Positions 33,878-45,535 of a DNA stretch of 64,000 bases are shown piece after piece (the first letter of the stretch is position 1; each line of letters opens with the position of its first letter). The translations under genes and the position numbers were made by a program. Under the pieces are notes generated by a model. The model was given only the letters and a program-made list of their open reading frames with translations. It did no database searches and was not told the origin of the DNA. This stretch comes from Oncomelania hupensis (lineage: Eukaryota; Mollusca; Gastropoda; Littorinimorpha; Pomatiopsidae). The stretch covers positions 69,183,067 through 69,247,066 of the forward strand of contig CM072515.1 in assembly GCA_036898135.1 (NCBI GenBank), written 5' to 3'.

Positions 33878-34120
33878 ATAATAGTATTGGATGCAGTCAA
33901 TCTAAAAATTTCAAACATAAAGATTCGATTTCCTTATCGTCCTGTAATAACGATCACCCTGCCTTTACACCACGTGTTTAAGTGAAAGATTTGTGTTGTG
34001 TTAGTGTGTGAGCGTGGGTCAATCATGTGAACGTATATGTTGGTACAGATCGCCTCGTTTTGAGTCCTGTTTGGTGATTTGGGGAAAAGCGCGAATATAG
34101 CATCCATTATTATTATTATT
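33878..34120 (+). mobile_element. SINE family 3, headless copy
   Basis: Matches the body of 31972-32395 from GGATGCAGTCAAT through CCCTGCCTTTACACCAC to GCGCGAATATAGCATCC. It lacks the tRNA head, as a 5'-truncated copy would. Confidence 0.85.
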
Positions 34121-34127
34121 GTTATTG

Positions 34128-34130
<3 letters not shown>

Positions 34131-34212
<82 letters not shown>
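34131..34212. repeat. (TAA)n microsatellite
   Basis: Perfect TAA repeat joined to the SINE tail. Confidence 0.96.
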
Positions 34213-34217
34213 TATCA

Positions 34218-34372
34218 TTGTTTAATGTAACAACAAAGCCCACTTTATCATTGTTTAATGTAACAATAAAGTCCACTTTAGCATTGTTTAATGTAACAAT
34301 AAAGTCCACTTTAGCATTGTTTAATGTAATAACAAAGTCCACTTTAGCATTGTTTAATGTAATAACGAGGCG
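34218..34372. repeat. 33 bp minisatellite, about 4.5 units
   Basis: Unit TTGTTTAATGTAAC followed by AATAAAGTCCACTTTAGCA, repeated with few changes. Because 33 is divisible by 3 it keeps an open frame of 11-residue repeats (LFNVTIKSTLA), which is not evidence of a protein. Confidence 0.95.
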
Positions 34373-34436
34373 AATTTCAGGGCAAACCCGTTTTTGCCAA
34401 AAATGAATACATTCTTTAATTTGGGGCCCGTTAAGA

Positions 34437-34782
34437 GCGGCATCGTAATCTGACTTATGTAAGCAAAATGTCGAAATAATTTGCCTTGCGTAAGTAAAAC
34501 CCTCTAATTAGTTTGAACTAGTTTTCTCCCTTAAGTTAAAGCTGCTGAAATTGTGCAGACTCTGTGAAATCGAAGTGATCAAATCAAAGTACTTTTATTG
34601 GGTAATTATTGGTCAATCGTATTCTAACTTCAGTAGTCAAAACGTCGAAATAATTTGTCATACGTACATATAAGTAGTACCCTCTAATTAGTTTGACCTA
34701 TTTTTTCCCCTTAAAGCCGTTGAAATTTTGCCGAAATCAAAGTGGTCAAATCCTAGTACTCTTATCGGGTAATTATTGGTAA
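34437..34782. repeat. ~175 bp repeat, two tandem units
   Basis: Two head-to-tail units share CGTCGAAATAATTTG, CCTCTAATTAGTTTGA, TTGAAATT or CTGAAATTGTGC and GGTAATTATTGGT. A third unit lies at 37317-37490. Confidence 0.8.
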
Positions 34783-34989
34783 AAAACTATTGCAAAAGGA
34801 TTGGAGGTTCTGTCAAATAGTTTGTATAGAGCCTTCCAGTAAACCGCACATCGTCTCTGCAATGATTATTTAGCTAGAGTTATGAGTTGGATCAGAATGT
34901 GAACTCTAGTCAGTCTCATTACATTGAAAAAAATGTTTCTTTCCATAATATAGTTTTTTTCAATTTATTAGACATCTTGATAATGAAAA

Positions 34990-36120
34990 ATGGTTCAGTA
35001 ATGGAATTGTAGGTCTATAAATACTAATATAATTTATCTTAGCCAGCGTTTAGTTAAAAATGCTTATCATGTATTATCTATTCAATCTTTAAAAATAACT
35101 AGAAGTAAACTACCAAAAATAAACGGATATTAGCAGTAACGCTTTTTTAAAAAACTACTTCAAAAGTTCAAACTACAATATATAGTAGGAATGATTTGGA
35201 ATATGCTCAATGTAAGTCTCCAGTGCCTACTGATGTTAACAATACTTTTTCATCTGCAATCAAAGTCAGAATAAATGATCGTCATCATATTAACATTTTA
35301 TGTGTATACCTTTCACAAAGAACTAAGGAAACAAATTGTGATTGGTTGGCTAATATTAACAATAAGGAACATTAAATTATAACAGGAGATTTCAACTCTC
35401 ATTCTCCCTTATGAGACAGAGATTGTGATCACAACACCAATATAAAGTTTACAGATAATATTGTGAATTCCAATTTTGTTTTGTTGAATGATGGAAGACC
35501 CACAAGAGTTCCGGACAGTTTTAATCAAAATGCATTGATTTATCATTAATTTCACCAGAATTGACAGATGAGTGCAATTGGGACATAGAACAAGACTCAT
35601 TGGGTAGTGATCATTTTCCTATTATAATCAATTTAAATGAAACATGTAGTAGAACAGGAGGAAGATGAAATTCCAAAATTTGCATAAGATCGTGCTGACT
35701 GGGAAAAGTTTCAGTCACTTTAATCGAGTTCTAACATTGATTTTATAAACTGCGATATGGAGAACATTGTTATGAAATTTAATGAAACAATTATATATGC
35801 TGCTAAATCTTCAATTCCTACAGTAAAGGAACATACATATAATAAACATTAAAGAAATATATGGTGGAATCAAGAATGTGATACGGCAGTAAAATATTAG
35901 AAAGCAGAATATAAAAAATGGTGTAAAAGCAGGTCAGAAGAAAACTTTTATAATATGAAAAGATCAAATAAAAATAATATAAAAAGTAAAATAAAATTAT
36001 TGCGTCAGCAAAACAATATTATTGGACAAAATTTTGTAGTGAACAACTATCAGAGAGTAATACTTCCAAAATTTGGAATAAAGTCTCGCAAATGAAAAAT
36101 GGATTCTCATATTTGTTGAT
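34990..36120 (+). pseudogene. Decayed LINE endonuclease region (RNase H type LINE)
   Basis: Reads VYLSQRTKETNCDWLANI, then TGDFNSHSPL and RDCDHNTN (the GDFNSH active-site motif of APE-type endonucleases), LLNDGRPTRV and LGSDHFPIIINLN (end motif), then IYAAKSSIPT and a linker. There are many stops. It is followed at 36230 by the RNase H end of the same kind of element, so the reverse transcriptase in between has been deleted. Confidence 0.75.
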
Positions 36121-36229
36121 TCACAATCTGTGTTGTATGCTTTAAAACTCTGATAAAAATGATGACAGAGGTGATATTTGAAATAAAATACCTGATTCAT
36201 TCTATAAAACACCAGAGGAATACATATAA

Positions 36230-36690
36230 ATATGTGCTGGATGCCTTCACGGTGTGGCATATTACATAATGATCTAGCAGACAGAGCAGCAAAACGGGGA
36301 GCAAATAACGTCAATGCCATAAAAATTGATATTGGATTGTCAATTAAAGAAATGTACTGTATAATTACAAAAAATCTTAAGGAAAGACACACAGAATCAT
36401 TTTTGACTAGCATGTTAGGAGTCTCTAGACATGTTTATACTTATAGTTTAGCATATAGATTATATTTAAATTCTTGGAAAACAAAATTTTAGGAAAAACA
36501 TTACTTGCATTTATAAAACAAATTTAACAATTCAACATTTGCTAGTACAATCCAATGACCTAAAAAGATACTTACCAAACAAATATACTGCATGGAGCAA
36601 CACCCAAGATTTAGACTTAAAATCATTCGTTGAAATATCTAAAGCGTTATGATATTCTCCAGTAGGTAATTTATTATAAGAAACTAAAAA
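36230..36690 (+). pseudogene. LINE RNase H end and C-terminus
   Basis: Starts CWMPSRCGILHNDLADRAAK, the last RNase H motif with the conserved histidine read as arginine and the final Asp (DLAD) present. It continues through RLYLNSWKTKF and, after a break, TIQHLLVQSNDLKRYLPNKY, a typical end of these LINE proteins. Same family type as the pieces at 2870-5240. Confidence 0.75.
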
Positions 36691-36868
36691 AAAACCAAAA
36701 AAAAAAACCAACAACAACAACTTATAATGACATAAGCTTGCGCTTGTATCGTCAAAAGGCTCCAGTGCACGACATCCTTTAAATTATTTTGTTACATTCT
36801 TTATTTTATGTTAAACAAATTTTGTTTTCTTTGTTTGTTGTTTTTGTTTTCAATTAGTACTTTTTTCC

Positions 36869-36930
<62 letters not shown>
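36869..36930. repeat. (TAA)n microsatellite
   Basis: Perfect TAA repeat turning into AAC repeats. Confidence 0.96.
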
Positions 36931-36932
<2 letters not shown>

Positions 36933-37050
36933 CAACAACACCAACAGCAATTATATTGATAACTTGATCATGATCTCTTCACAGCAAATTATGACTCATT
37001 GTATGACGTCAATTTTGCAACAATAGACGTGTTCTATTTTTGTTTGATGT

Positions 37051-37055
<5 letters not shown>

Positions 37056-37090
<35 letters not shown>

Positions 37091-37142
37091 TGCGTGTGTG
37101 TGTGAGTAGGTGTGTGTGTGGGTGTGTGAGTGTGTGTGTGTG
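37056..37142. repeat. (GT)n microsatellite
   Basis: GT repeat with interruptions. Confidence 0.96.
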
Positions 37143-37316
37143 TTAATTTTTTTGATATTATTAGTGTTATTATTTAAAAATAATAATAGTTTGTTGTTTT
37201 TAAAAAATGTATTTTATTTCTAATTCAATATGTTGTCTAATATCACAAATGTAAATAGACGTTAAATTAAATACATAAATAAATAAAATAAAAACATAAA
37301 TAAATAAATAAAATAT

Positions 37317-37490
37317 TGGTCAATTGTAGTGTGACTTAAGTAGGCAAAACGTCGAAATCATTTGCCTTACGTACATATAAGTAGTGTGCTCTAATTAGTT
37401 TGACTAGTTTTTTCCCCTTAAAGCTCCTGAAATTGTGCCGACTCTGTGAAATCGAAGTTGTCAAATGGTAGTACTTTTATCCGGTAATTA
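37317..37490. repeat. ~175 bp repeat, third unit
   Basis: Same order of shared blocks as the tandem pair at 34437-34782, 2.5 kb away. Confidence 0.8.
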
Positions 37491-37576
37491 TTGGTGGAGA
37501 CCTGGGTACTTTGTTATGGTACATAAGACCTTCAAAAGGAAAAGAACGGTGAAAAATAAGCTACAGGCTTTGCAAG

Positions 37577-37635
37577 CTAGGTCGTTATTTATTGTTTATA
37601 GGGTCCAGAGGAATGCACAGAGCCGAATCAGGACC
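37577..37635 (-). mobile_element. R-700 tail-only insertion, 59 bp
   Basis: Reverse complement of GGTCCTGATTCGGCT through the tail, of the subfamily with CCCTATAAACAAT. Perfect 14 bp duplication ACAGGCTTTGCAAG at 37563-37576 and 37636-37649. Confidence 0.93.
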
Positions 37636-38279
37636 ACAGGCTTTGCAAGGAGCGAGTATATATTGAGAAATAAAGTCAGTATTTGGGAGTAGTAAAATTT
37701 GTTTATAGAACTATCCTTTGTCACTGTTAAGGTGGAAATCTTTTTTTTTCTAGGTTATAAATCTATGTAAGACTGTCAAACTAAAAATGCAGATGTGGCA
37801 AACATGTAGGTGGCAGTTGCAGTTAGCTGATGTTTGAACTGGAAGGTGCGCTATCTCGGTAGCATAGATATTGTAACAACAACATTGCATTCTGTATTTT
37901 CTTCAACCGCGGAGAGTAATTAATGAGCAGAGTCCGGCCTTGGCTATTCTAAACTAAACAATATCTAACAACACCAACAATGTGGCCATAATTTCATTTC
38001 GTTAAGGTGATAGGCCTTAATTTTGTTAATGCACTCGCAATGAGTTCAGACCAAAAAAAATGTGTCGAGCAGAGACAGTGAAACAGAGAAAATCTGCGTT
38101 CTAGTTCAGTTAGTTCAGAAGCGTAAATCTTCCCTGTTACAAGTGAACGCCTTCACACGTGGGCACCATTATCCAATTACGGCTTTAAATTCTTAGGAAT
38201 CAATATAACGATAACACCACCGGTGCACCCCTCCCCTACCCCCCTCCGACTTCCATTATACTACATTATTTTCTGATTC

Positions 38280-38541
38280 AGACCACCGCCGTCACACCGC
38301 ACACTACCAGCCCCCTCACTCATTAACTGCTCTCCTCCTCCCCCAACTTCCATCGTCTGTTATCTTTTACTTGTAAATATTCTTTTTCTTGTTTGTATTA
38401 TGTCCTAGCATAGTTTATTAGTGTCTTGTTTTTTTGTTTAACTTCTTTTCGTTTGTTTTTCGATGTTAATGTTCAGTATAAATGCATAAAATTGCGCTTT
38501 GAACAGATGTCATAAAGGAAAAAAAAGTTCTTTAAATACCC

Positions 38542-38615
<74 letters not shown>
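38280..38615 (+). mobile_element. L2-type LINE 3' UTR with TTA tail
   Basis: Matches the 3' ends at 55800-56000 and 58150-58900: ACCGCCGTCACACCGCAC, TTGTATTATGTCCTAGCAT, CGATGTTAATGTTCAGTATA, a degenerate GGAAAAAAAAGTTCTTTAAATAC end and TTA repeats. Confidence 0.8.
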
Positions 38616-39154
38616 CCGCCACACTTGCATTTACTCCACCTCTACGCCCTCTCTCCTTCCCTCTTCTCGCATCCCTCGTTACACTACCAGCTTGCTCCAT
38701 TACTCACAAAAAGTTTTTCAACTGCTGTACACGGGAATAGAAGCGTTGCCTTTTCTTAACCGGAAGTAATTGTCCGCCAATTTATTTTCAGTGGTTATAC
38801 CTATTTGTCTTGTTTTGAAGTGGCGTGGGGGGCATTGATAGGCAGATACAAAGAGAGGATAGTGGGAAGAGAGACAGCAATTCATTAGAAAAAGGAAAAA
38901 AACAACACAACTCAAACGATTTATTATTGGGGTTCAATTAATACCGAACCGTTCTGTCATCTTCGTCTTCGACCGCTATTGCAATAATAGCAATTCTATT
39001 TTTTCCTGCACTCATCAATTTACACTTTCCACAATCACTTCCAAAGAATTAGATAGAGATTGATGTTAATGTTTTGAACCAAATCAATGTGTGTGTGTTT
39101 GATGTGTGTTTGTTTGGGTGTGTGGTGTGTGTGGCGCGTGTATGTGTGTGTGTA

Positions 39155-39734
39155 TGTTACACAATTATTTATCAATAGTCGTTTCAGCCCCGATGCTTGA
39201 ATCTTGATAAGTGTAACTCGAATTCGTTTATCCACGCAGCCTGTTCACTCAGCAACAAGGCAGGAATCGTCGTATAAAGTTTTCTAACTGTATTCAGCGA
39301 ACATCAACAACTGCATACAAGATCGTTTTCAGAAAATTACTACAACAATCCTCAAAAATCATTATCACAAGCAGACAGTGCATTACTTACTCTGCAATCG
39401 ATAAAAAGCTCGCACATTGCAGCCTGACGCAATAACACCCAATCAAAATAAAACTCGTCACCGGAACTAGGCTCTGTCTTACGTCATAGAACGTACTTTA
39501 GGTTAGAAGAATCGCTTAGTTGTTACCAGACCCTTCAGGGAGCTTCGGTCGTACAATAAACACGCAATTCCAGAAATTTCTCAACAATATCGACCAACGA
39601 AAATTATCAACACTATAGTATACAAAGCTTCTTCTAGCAACAGCGCAAAATCAACCCAAAGGTAATACACGCTATCATTGAATGCTTTGCAAAACAAAAT
39701 GATCGCCCCTATCGTGCGCGTCTCAATCGTAGCA
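39155..39734 (-). mobile_element. Solo LTR, copy 3
   Basis: Plus-strand left end TGTTACAC; right end GTAGCA (one base off GTAACA). GTGTA at 39150-39154 and 39735-39739. 580 bp. Confidence 0.88.
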
Positions 39735-39998
39735 GTGTACACTTGTACATGTATATGTACGTATGTCCGTGAGCGCGTTTGCCATTCGGTGAGAACAGAA
39801 CAGAGAATGTATTGCCATTCTAACCTGTAGGCAACTTGACACAATCTTATAGATGAAATACCAAATGTTAATATCTCGATATATCAAGTTGACATGATTG
39901 TACAGTCAGTTAAAAAGCACGAGATCATTAAATACAGTTAAAAGACAGAGAACGATATACAACTGAAAACTCTCAATGAGTGTGTGTGTGTGTGTGTG

Positions 39999-40634
39999 TG
40001 TTACGTTGAAACGCGAACGAAAATATGTCGGAAGCGTGTACGATAGATCTAATCGTTTCGATTTGCAAAGTATTCAATAATGGTGTTTATTTACCTTTGA
40101 TTTGAGTTTGCATTGTTGTTAGGAGAGGCTTTGTATAACGTTGATAATTTGCGTTAGTCGATATTATTTGAGAATCTTCTGGATATGCGTGTTTACTCTT
40201 GATGGAAATTTCCCGATGCATGTCGAAGCAAGAGGTCGTTCTGGAAGATATAAAAATATGTATTGACGTAAGCCAGTGATGACGATCTTTAGTTCGATTG
40301 GTGGCAGTGCGTCATTTCTACCATGTACCCAATTGTTCCAGAAAAGAGAGAGGTTATTTAATCGTGTGCCGAATTGCTGTTGAGAGAGTAAAGTTGTTGA
40401 TAGTGAAGCTGAAGAGTTGCTGTGAAAGTTGTTGAGTTGAATTGAGAATTGTATGCAGTTGTTGATGTGTGCTGAATAAAAGTGGAAAACTCCATACGTC
40501 GACTTTGTGACTTGTATGCTGTTTGAGCGGGCTGTGTGAATAAACGAATCTGAGTTACACAACTATCAGGAATTCAAGCATCGGGGCTGAATCAGATACT
40601 GATAGAAAACACCATCATCAAACAGAGTGTAACA
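39999..40634 (+). mobile_element. Solo LTR, copy 4, inserted in a TG repeat
   Basis: TGTTACGTTGAAACG at the start and GAGTGTAACA at the end. GTGTG on both sides (39994-39998 and 40635-40639), which also fits the surrounding TG repeat. Contains GCTGAATAAAAGTGG near 40470. Confidence 0.88.
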
Positions 40635-40635
40635 G

Positions 40636-40752
40636 TGTGTGTGTGTGGGTGTGTGTGTGTGTGCATGTGCATGTGTGTATGTGGTGTTTGAGCTTGAGTG
40701 TGTGTCTAGGTGTGTGTGTGTGCCTGTGTTTGTGTGTGTGTGGGTGTGTGCA
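40636..40752. repeat. (TG)n-type microsatellite between two LTRs
   Basis: Interrupted TG repeat. Confidence 0.9.
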
Positions 40753-40760
40753 TGTGCTTC

Positions 40761-41388
40761 TGTTACGTTGAAACGCCAATGGTAGTATGTCTGAAACGCG
40801 CACGATAGATCTAATCGTTTCGTTTTGAAAAGTATTCAATAATGGAGTTTATTTACCTTTGATTTGAGTTTGCATTGTTGTTAGTAGAGGTTTTGTATAA
40901 CGTTGATAATTTCCGTTGGTCGATATTATTGGAGAATTCTCTAGATTTCAGTGTTTACTATCGATGGAAACTTCCCGATGGATATCGAAGTATGAGAGCA
41001 TTCCCCGAGGCAGAAGAAATATGTATGACGTAAGTCAGCGATAACGATCTTTAATTCTGATTGGTTGTAATGCGTCATTTCTAGAACGTCCTGTTGTCAC
41101 CTCGAATAAGAGAAAAAATTATAAAATGGATGCCCTGTGTGTGGGTAGGGGATAGTTGTTGCTAGTGAGTTGGAAAGTAAAACTTGAGAGTGAAAAGGCG
41201 ATTGTATGCAGTTGTTGATGTGTGCTGAATAAAAGTGGAAAACTTCATACGTCGACTTTGTGACTTGTATGCTGATTGAGCGGGTTGCGTGGATAAACGA
41301 ATCAGAGTTACACCTTATCAGGACTTCAGCATCGGGGCTGAATCAAATACTGATAAAGAAAAACACCATCATCAAACCGAGTGTAACA
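40761..41388 (+). mobile_element. Solo LTR, copy 5
   Basis: 628 bp, TGTTACGTTGAAACG to GAGTGTAACA, with a perfect non-simple duplication GCTTC at 40756-40760 and 41389-41393. Carries AAATTATAAAATGGATGC (TATA-like) near 41117 and GCTGAATAAAAGTGG near 41224. No primer-binding site, polypurine tract or gag-pol is attached on either side. Confidence 0.93.
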
Positions 41389-41393
41389 GCTTC

Positions 41394-43510
41394 CAAAAAT
41401 CTGAAAAACTGATGACACTAAAGGCAGCAATCCACCAGATCAGTTAATCACTCTCGGTCCTATTAGTGAGCCTCAAAGCCCATCCACACAATCAGTTCTA
41501 ATTCCTTCACGCGCATTTCTGAATCAACGAACAGCGTTCCACTCTATTGGCGATAGCCACTAATGCGGTTGCCATGTTCAAATATGATGCAGAGATTTTC
41601 CAGTGGAAGAAGCACAAAATCCGTGATTAAAAAAAAAACAGTCCCGGTCCATTTTCGAGATACTCCAGTGACAGAAAGCAGGAATTGCCTTATCAGGCCC
41701 AAGGGATTTTCCATTATCCGTCAGAAATGTCACTCAGCTGATGTTCTCGCGCCTGTGAGAAAAGAGATCATAAAAATAATTGCGCGCGGGTTTAAAAATC
41801 AATGGAATTTCAGGTTTTGGCACACTTTTGAAACATAACAGCAATGGTTTTTGGTGGACACTTTTTGTTGGCTTTGTAAAAGGTATTTGCAACATTTTTA
41901 AGGGCGGCCATTTAAATGTACTTTAAAACTAGGCCCCACTGGAAAAAGAAGTACGTTTGCGCATTTCCTTTCAGAGATTTATTTTTTAATCATGATAAAT
42001 AACTTTTGTCCGCTTCCTGACATTCCAGCAACATTTTCGCCAATAATTGTTTCATTAGTTTCCACTGCGTCTTGATTGAGACGCAATTTATTTTCTTTCT
42101 TCATTCTGGCGGCAGACTCTTAAGAGAGTGCAACTCTTCACGGTCTTTCGAGTTCGACTCATCAGTTCCCATTAGACTACTGTCATGTTGAGTTTTTTCT
42201 GTTTGAGATCCCAATCTTCGTAAAATACGATCTCTAATTCGGTGTAGTCTTTTTTTAAGGACAGAAAACGTTTTTGTTTTACGAAGTGCAACTCTTTCTA
42301 ATTCTCATACGATTTAAATTCTTCAGATGCTTATCTTTTATTATGCCTCTCTTGTTGTGCCTGAGATAGCAATCTTCTTAGCTCTGCTTCTGTGCAGATT
42401 TTAGAAAAGATAGACCTTTTACCAAAAAAAATAATTTTATGAGAAAGTCGAGCAGGCCTGTTTAAAATGCGTCTGAAATCGAGATCAAAATTGCGGGAGA
42501 ACAAAAAATAGTGGTATGCAGTTAACAAAAATTACATACAACTTGTGTTAGAACCCATGTAATCTATGAACACACTGAAAAAAAAATCAAGAACAAATAA
42601 TGTGATTTGATTTGATATTTTATTAACAACAAGAATAGAAATATTAGACTATTTTTTTTCTAATCTGTCCTTGCAACACTCATTCACACCCCTTCCAAGC
42701 ATTTTTATCCACGCACACCAACGAGACAAAGAAATTAAGCTAAGCATTCAAATACAGATGCTAGAATAAAAAGAATCTAACTTTAAAAACTGAGCGTCTC
42801 GGCTGACTTTCTCCAACAAGTCGTAGTATTCCATAAACGCTTAAATTTTTTTTTGCAAACTTTCATCACTCGAATCACTGCAGGAAACCAACTTCTTTTC
42901 ACGATCTCAAAATTTAATATGAACTGATGCAGGATAGGCTAGCGGCAATGTCTACATAGGCTAATTCAAACCGCCTCAAACTAGCTGCAACTGGGTCAAA
43001 CAGGTTTCGCGCATAGGCACCTGTTGTTCGTTTGGGAAAATAAAACTGAAGTAACGAAATTTTTAACGAAAGAAATCGATAATCGTTACTTTTATTTTTT
43101 TATTCGTTGAATTTTCTTTAACTTTTTAAAAACATTAACGCGTTAAATTGTCTTTAACCAAACATTTAATTCGCTAAATCGTTAAATCTTATAACCCTGC
43201 ATATAAACGACTGCCAGTTAGCATACCATGTACCAAAAAAGCGTAATTAAATGAACCCATTCTCTGGACAAATCAAGGGCTGTCTCATTTTCCCGTTAAC
43301 AACAAAAAAATCAGTATCGGTGATGAGCGAGCTAAATTTAGCGTGCAAAGGTTGAAGTGGCATGCAAGCGTGAAGTAACTTTAATACAAGTGGCCGTTGT
43401 CTGAAATAATCCATCAAGATTGTCGGCCTGCGTTGTCCTAACATGGAAACTAACAGTGTCCAGCCAGGCTTCATGTATTTAGGTGATGACACCCCAACAG
43501 AAACACAGTC
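41394..43510. other. Interval without recognisable gene
   Basis: AT-rich, only short frames. A 60-codon minus-strand open stretch near 42095-42300 (RKTKTFSVLKKRLHRIRDRI) looks protein-like but has no identified family and is bounded by stops. Confidence 0.45.
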
Positions 43511-43532
43511 CAGAATAACAAAGTGATCCAGT

Positions 43533-43559
43533 CTGACGAAGACCTTCAAAGGTCGAAAC
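43533..43559 (+). ncRNA. Hammerhead-ribozyme-like core
   Basis: CTGACGA (43533-43539), one A, a perfect 5 bp stem GACCT/AGGTC with loop TCAA (43541-43554), then GAAAC. This is the conserved CUGANGA-stem II-GAAA core of hammerhead ribozymes, which are known in Penelope-like elements and retrozymes. I could not find stems I and III with a cleavage site upstream, so only a remnant or half-motif is supported. Confidence 0.4.
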
Positions 43560-43964
43560 AGCTGTCACATACTTGGTTTAAACAATGGTTTATTCAGTTA
43601 AATGTTCTGATCTGACAAATACATAAATACAGTAACCGGAATACACAAAAGGCAAAGCTTAAGTGAGTGCATACCTGGATAAGTTACAAGAATCTGTCAG
43701 TTTATGCGGAATAATTACATAATTGAGATACAAATACATTGCCATCAACACAAGAACAATAACAATGATAAGGAAAGCATAATCATAAACAACATACAAA
43801 TGAATTACAAAAAATATACACAAATATATTAACAAATAAAAACAGAAACAATTAGAAAAAGATAATGAGATAATAACAAAATAATAGCGAGAGATTCACT
43901 AGGAAACAGTTGCAGCAAGGAGTTTGCGGAAGGTAGGTAGGTACCACGGAAGAAACAAAAAAAC

Positions 43965-45150
43965 AAAACAACAACAACAACAACAACAACAACCAACAAC
44001 TATCTTTAATATACCAGACAAAAAGGCAAGTTAACTAGTTACTATTAGTGAAAGCGGCCTGACAGTCGCAGAAATTCGTGAACAACAGCCACTATAATAC
44101 TATTCTCCTGCACGGACAAACTTTCGCTGCCATGAAGTAATATTATAACATCTTGAGATTCAAGATTCAGGGTATGTATTGTCCGTGTTCTTGCATTAAT
44201 AAAATAGTGGACAAGAGAGAAGAAAGTGTTCTGATGTCTCGGCTGGATAATTACAGTTACAAGTTGGATCGTCCAATAAATGGCGGCGGAACAAGTCATA
44301 ATTAAGGTCGCTCATACCGAGCCTCATTCTACAGTGCAGAGCCTGTTGGTCGCGTTGACCATAATAATAATGAAGTGGGACTACAGGATCATCCCTTGAC
44401 AAAAATCTTTTCAAACTACTAGTTGATTGACTCGATTGGAGATTTTCAGGCAATTCATTGAATAAGATGGTTGCAGAAGGTATAAATGATTTCTTGTACA
44501 TTTCGGTGTTATGAGTGGGAATTTTTCTTTCGAATGGTCTTCTACGGTGATATGGATTAGTACTTCTTACAAGCGGTGGTAGCAGGGCACAAAGGTGTTC
44601 TGGGCAATTATCATTTATCATTTTATGGTAAAGTATCAGTTTGTGTCTCTTTCGGCGTTCTTTAAGACTACAAAAACCATATTCCTGGTAAAGCAGTTCA
44701 TGACTAGTACCCTTTACTGCTCCTATAATGGTTCTGACAGCTTCTAGATGAATGTTTTCAAGAGAATATGAAAGTAGTTCGGTACAGTTGTCCCATACAA
44801 CATCAGCGTAATCAAAGTGAGGAAGGATAAAAGATTTATACATAGTTTCAAGAGCTTTTCGACCTAATTTATGTTTATATGATCGCAGACATGAAGATAA
44901 CAAGGTAACCTTACGAATAACAGACCTAACGTGTTCGTCCCATTTCAAATTGTTCTGAACGTAGACACCCAGGTGCCTGTGAAATTCACTGTTTTGTAAA
45001 ATACTATTTCCAAAGGATAGGTCAGGATCAGGGGATGCGTCACGTTTGACAGTCAATAACTCGGTTTTTGCTTCATTAAATGTGACCTTCCACTGCCTTG
45101 CCCAGTTACAAATCTTTTCCAGGTCGGAGTTCACATACTTTGCTTCTCAG
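43965..45150 (-). pseudogene. LINE C-terminal half (thumb and cysteine motif), 5'-truncated
   Basis: The minus-strand frame from about 45134 reads LEKICNWARQWKVTFNEAKT (the segment just after the FADD motif), FHRHLGVYVQNNLKWDEHV, ALETMYKSFILPHFDYADVV, KGTSHELLYQEYGFCSLKER and the cysteine block CNCNYPAETSEHFLLSCPLF. A one-base frameshift near 44197 precedes the last ~50 residues (NARTRTIHTLNLES...). The 3' end is a GTT repeat tail (43970-43999 on the plus strand as CAA repeats). The catalytic core is missing. Only the one frameshift disrupts it, so it is relatively young. Confidence 0.82.
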
Positions 45151-45444
45151 ACAACAGCGGTCCTCCTACATATGCAGAGTGGATGAAGATAGTGCACAAG
45201 GACTTTCACCTTGCATCAAAGTACAAGGCAATGTGCTACTGTACATTTTGACGAGAAATCTTCTCTTTAAACACCGAGTTAGTAGTACATTTTCTACAAG
45301 AATAGTTGAGTCTGCTGTGTACAATGACTGCTAACTCGGATAAAAAAGGCTACAAGTAATCTAACGTGTATCCGGCGTTTCGCTAAATACCTGAATTTTG
45401 CGCAAAATATACATTCGTTTAACCATGGGCGGACATTTTCGTGA

Positions 45445-45535
45445 GTCAAGCCAAGCCAAGCCAAATCAAAGCATTCCTTTATGCCACTAAAGTGACATTC
45501 GTTACACGCAATTTCACCTTTATGCATTATTGAAC
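45445..45535 (-). repeat. Possible retroposon 3' end with TTGGC tail
   Basis: Reverse complement gives GGCATAAAGGAATGCTTTGA followed by TTGGC repeats. Confidence 0.35.

Noticed and set aside
34218..34406. Repeat protein with 11-residue units
   Set aside because: The frame is open only because the minisatellite period is 33 bp.
39999..41388. Complete LTR retrotransposon with two LTRs
   Set aside because: Each LTR has its own 5 bp duplication and the space between is only a TG repeat.
41563..41838. 91-codon plus-strand frame
   Set aside because: No motif, neighbours or codon signal; length is compatible with chance in this amount of sequence.
42146..42165. Minus-strand CTGATGA...GAAA resembling a hammerhead
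   Set aside because: The nine bases between the two blocks cannot form a stem II without using bases of the core itself.
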